Source of the DNA: Azospirillum cavernae
GTDB taxonomy: Bacteria; Pseudomonadota; Alphaproteobacteria; Azospirillales; Azospirillaceae
Assembly: GCF_003590795.1 (NCBI RefSeq)
Contig: NZ_QYUL01000005.1
Location: forward strand, 485,001-549,000
Length of the DNA: 64,000 nucleotides
Direction of reading: 5' to 3'
The notes under the pieces are model-generated. The model was not told the origin of the DNA, did not search any database, and was given only the letters and a program-made list of their open reading frames with translations. This document shows positions 62,081-64,000 of the stretch, piece after piece (the first letter of the stretch is position 1; every line of letters starts with the position of its first letter). Both the position numbers and the translations under genes were made by a program.

Positions 62081-63095
62081 CCGGCTGGCGGCGCTGGCCC
62101 AAGCGTCGACTGTTGGAGCCGCTCTGCTGCTGGGCGGCGGCCTGCTCAGCGGCTGCGCGGGCCGTCAGCAACCGATGGGGCCGGCGGTGGTCGCCCCCAG
62201 CCTGGACGAGCACGCTCTGACCGCCGCCGATGGCTACGCGCTGCCGATCCGCTCGTGGTTGCCGGAGATCGTCCCGCCGCGCGCGGTGATCCTGGCGCTT
62301 CACGGCTTCAACGACTATTCCAACGCCTTTGACGGCGCCGGGCGGCGTTGGGCGGCGCAGGGAATCGCCACCTACGCCTATGACCAACGCGGCTTCGGGG
62401 CCAGCGCCGACACCGGCGTTTGGCCGGGAACCTCGACTCTGGTCGCCGATCTGAAAACAGCGGTGGCGCAACTCCTCCGCCGTCACCCGGATCGCCCGCT
62501 GTTCCTGCTGGGGGAGAGCATGGGCGGGGCGGTGGCCTTGACGGCGCTGACCGACGAGACCACCCCTCTGGCGGTCGATGGCGCCATCCTGGTCGCCCCC
62601 GCCGTCTGGGGCCGGGACAGCATGGGGTTCGTTCCCCGCGCGGCGCTGTGGCTTAGCAACGCGGTGGTTCCCGGCATGGTGGTTCACCCGCCCCGCGATC
62701 TGGGCATTGAGCCGTCGGACAATCTGCCGATGCTGCGCGCGTTGGGACGCGACCCGCTGGTCATCAAGGGCGCGCGAATCGATGCGCTGGCCGGGTTGAC
62801 CGATCTGATGGATAAGGCGCTGGCCGCCTGCCGACGTCTGGACGCGCCCGCGCTGGTTCTCTATGGCGCGCATGAGCAGGTGTTGCCGCCCCGCCCGGTG
62901 GAGCGCGCGTTGGCCGCCTTCGAGGCCAGCGGACGGCACGTCGTGGCCGTTTATCCCGACGGCTACCACATGCTTTTGCGGGATCGTCAGGGCAACGTGG
63001 TGATCGACGACGTCGCCGGTTGGATCGGCGATCCCAAGAAATCGCTGCTGAGCGGGGCGGAGCGCCACCCGCGCAAACTGTTGGCGGCACAGTGA
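62049..63095 (+). CDS. Lipoprotein alpha/beta hydrolase (lysophospholipase-like)
   Basis: A 348-residue predicted lipoprotein. A signal with basic start and hydrophobic core ends in the lipobox LLSG-Cys36 (ALLLGGGLLSGC). The hydrolase_4 fold follows: AVILALHGFNDYSNAFDGAG, AYDQRGFGASADTGVWPGTS, the nucleophile elbow LLGESMGGAVALTALTDET and the histidine near the end in PDGYHMLLRD. Where the catalytic Asp is expected, the sequence is GAHEQVLPP, with Glu in place of Asp, which may be a replaced catalytic acid. Substrate probably a monoacylglycerol or lysolipid at the membrane. It overlaps the ATPase gene by 32 bases (ATG 62049; GTG 62040 and ATG 62058 are alternatives) and is translated with it. 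Confidence 0.85.
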   Translation: MAAMERPTPRNRLAALAQASTVGAALLLGGGLLSGCAGRQQPMGPAVVAPSLDEHALTAADGYALPIRSWLPEIVPPRAVILALHGFNDYSNAFDGAGRRWAAQGIATYAYDQRGFGASADTGVWPGTSTLVADLKTAVAQLLRRHPDRPLFLLGESMGGAVALTALTDETTPLAVDGAILVAPAVWGRDSMGFVPRAALWLSNAVVPGMVVHPPRDLGIEPSDNLPMLRALGRDPLVIKGARIDALAGLTDLMDKALAACRRLDAPALVLYGAHEQVLPPRPVERALAAFEASGRHVVAVYPDGYHMLLRDRQGNVVIDDVAGWIGDPKKSLLSGAERHPRKLLAAQ

Positions 63096-63108
63096 GTCGC
63101 CAACAGTT

Positions 63109-63600
63109 TTAAGCCCCCTCCGGCTCCTCGCCAGGTTCAAAGCCGCCGGACTCGTCGAAATAGTCGCCCGCCACGTCTGGCCCCCATTCCTGAACCAGCG
63201 CGACCTTTTTCTGCTTCAGGACCTCAACGCGCTTTTCCGCCCGGGACACCTCCATGCCAGCCACAACCGGGGGAATGCCGTAATACAGCCCCCAGCCAAC
63301 CGCCGCCGCGCCATACATGGTCAACCACGACAACGGATCGCCCAACAGTTTTGCGACCGCGCCAATGCTGTGCTGGTGCTTCCACAGATCGATGGCGAAG
63401 GGCATGCAGCCACAAAAATTCACCCCGCCCACCGTGATCGGCGCCGATTTTTCCGGGTCGCGGTCAACGATGTAGGCGACGATGGTCGGGATCATCCCCA
63501 CCCCGAACAGGATGGAGGTCGGCAGCACGATCAACCCCGCCGGAATGACCAGCAGGAGCAACGTCAGCATCCCGCCTTTTTTCTTCCGCTTCCGCGCCAT
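63109..63600 (-). CDS. Small membrane protein of unknown function
   Basis: A 163-residue protein. It starts MARKRKKKGGMLTLLLLVIP, a basic tail leading into one hydrophobic segment, then PTSILFGVGMIPTIVAYIVD as a second. After a loop with GGVNFCGCMPFAIDLWKHQH comes a third segment (LTMYGAAAVGWGLYYGIPPV). The C-terminus is acidic (DYFDESGGFEPGEEPEGA). A Cys-x-Cys (CGC) pair lies in the loop. I do not know its family. The ATG at 63600 is 13 bases after the stop of the next protein on the same strand, so the two are one operon. Confidence 0.75.
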   Translation of the reverse strand: MARKRKKKGGMLTLLLLVIPAGLIVLPTSILFGVGMIPTIVAYIVDRDPEKSAPITVGGVNFCGCMPFAIDLWKHQHSIGAVAKLLGDPLSWLTMYGAAAVGWGLYYGIPPVVAGMEVSRAEKRVEVLKQKKVALVQEWGPDVAGDYFDESGGFEPGEEPEGA

Positions 63601-63613
63601 AGCGTCGCCCCCG

Positions 63614-64000
63614 TCAGAATGCGAAAAGCAGGATGATGCCGGCAACCAGAACCGTCGACAGCAAGCTGGACACAATCGCGGCCACTTGCCGCCCGGATGT
63701 TTCAACGATGCTGTTGCGGTCGCCGATGGTGTGACGGACCTTCTCCATTTCCGCGTCGGCCTCGCGATACTCGATCTGCGCCGCCTCGAACTCCAAACGA
63801 TCACGGCGCAGCGATTCAGGATCGTCCACCACCTTCAACAGCTCCGTCAACCGCCCGTTGTGGGCGGCGGCGTCCGCCTGCTTGCGCACCAGCTCTTGCG
63901 TTTTCCGATTGTGAAAGCGTCGGAACACCGGGTCCAGCAACGCCTGAACCCAGGTCGCCAGATGAGTCAGCCCATCGACGCCGGTGCGCGCCTGCACGTC
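63614..64000 (-). CDS. C-terminal-anchored coiled-coil protein, partial (runs off the window)
   Basis: The frame is open to the right edge of the window; the codon at 64000-63998 is GAC and a GTG at 63997 could be an internal start, so the true N-terminus is unknown. The visible 128 residues have a charged, helical stretch (RKTQELVRKQADAAAHNGRL; LRRDRLEFEAAQIEYREADA) with heptad character, then a single C-terminal hydrophobic segment AAIVSSLLSTVLVAGIILLF followed by AF and the stop. This is a tail-anchored layout. No known domain is recognised. It is upstream of the three-segment membrane protein and probably acts with it. Confidence 0.65.
   Translation of the reverse strand, partial: DVQARTGVDGLTHLATWVQALLDPVFRRFHNRKTQELVRKQADAAAHNGRLTELLKVVDDPESLRRDRLEFEAAQIEYREADAEMEKVRHTIGDRNSIVETSGRQVAAIVSSLLSTVLVAGIILLFAF

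Overview
This is a high-GC chromosomal stretch, probably from an alphaproteobacterium of the Rhodospirillales / Azospirillum-Magnetospirillum type. The clues are the very high GC at third codon positions with long antisense shadow frames, an Frc-type sugar importer with a ROK regulator, a zf-CHCC (NDUFS6-like) small protein, a SUF operon carrying SufU and SufT, and Entner-Doudoroff genes (zwf and edd). The genus cannot be fixed from the sequence alone. I see no rRNA, tRNA, CRISPR array, transposase, integrase or phage gene.

Layout. (1) 1-6991: a sugar utilisation locus. On the minus strand lie a ROK repressor, an RbsA/C/B-type ABC importer, a PfkB sugar kinase and the start of zwf; divergently lies the mutarotase gene fucU. 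(2) 7159-16601: a multi-span membrane patatin-like lipase, edd, an RpiR/SIS regulator, an orphan NarL-type response regulator, an EamA exporter divergent from a MocR-type regulator, and a coiled-coil protein of unknown function. (3) 16813-23604: a complete SUF iron-sulfur operon: Rrf2 regulator, sufB, sufC, sufD, sufS, sufU, sufT and a HesB/IscA carrier. It has a clear operator-promoter in front and a stem-loop behind. (4) 23620-25306: an AT-rich gap with a palindromic operator candidate, a stand-alone NifX/NafY-domain protein and an SLAC1/TehA anion channel. (5) 25361-31886: an aminotransferase, a PGPGW-type membrane protein, a three-gene operon of unknown function whose last member carries two HxT motifs like 2H phosphoesterases, and a LysR/SbtA-type permease pair. 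(6) 32024-36040: an EamA exporter, a 26-codon relic of a CaiB CoA-transferase, an Lrp regulator divergent from a zinc alcohol dehydrogenase, and an intact CaiB-type CoA-transferase. (7) 36110-44251: gabT and gabD, an XRE-cupin regulator with an 18-bp palindromic operator, and a PotABCD-type polyamine/GABA-like importer. (8) 44544-49252: an orphan DctP, oxyR divergent from katA with an OxyR box, and pirin. (9) 49374-53321: a polar amino-acid ABC importer and a divergent RpiR regulator. (10) 53537-60313: two tandem TPR-glycosyltransferase-41 (OGT/SPINDLY) genes and a PAS-PAS-GGDEF-EAL protein. (11) 60314-64000: a 403-bp gap with two strong stem-loops, the zf-CHCC protein, an ABC ATPase without a permease overlapping a lipoprotein alpha/beta hydrolase, and two small membrane proteins of unknown function.

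How the genes work together. Regions 1 and 2 route sugars through a mutarotase, importer, kinase, Zwf and Edd. Region 7 imports and degrades polyamine/GABA-type nitrogen compounds to succinate. Regions 3 and 8 cover Fe-S assembly and peroxide defence. The parts least explained by known families are the 27134-29940 operon, the NifX-like/SLAC1 pair, the tandem glycosyltransferases and the terminal membrane proteins. Start codons were chosen from ribosome binding sites, overlaps and family N-termini; where the choice is weak the entry says so.
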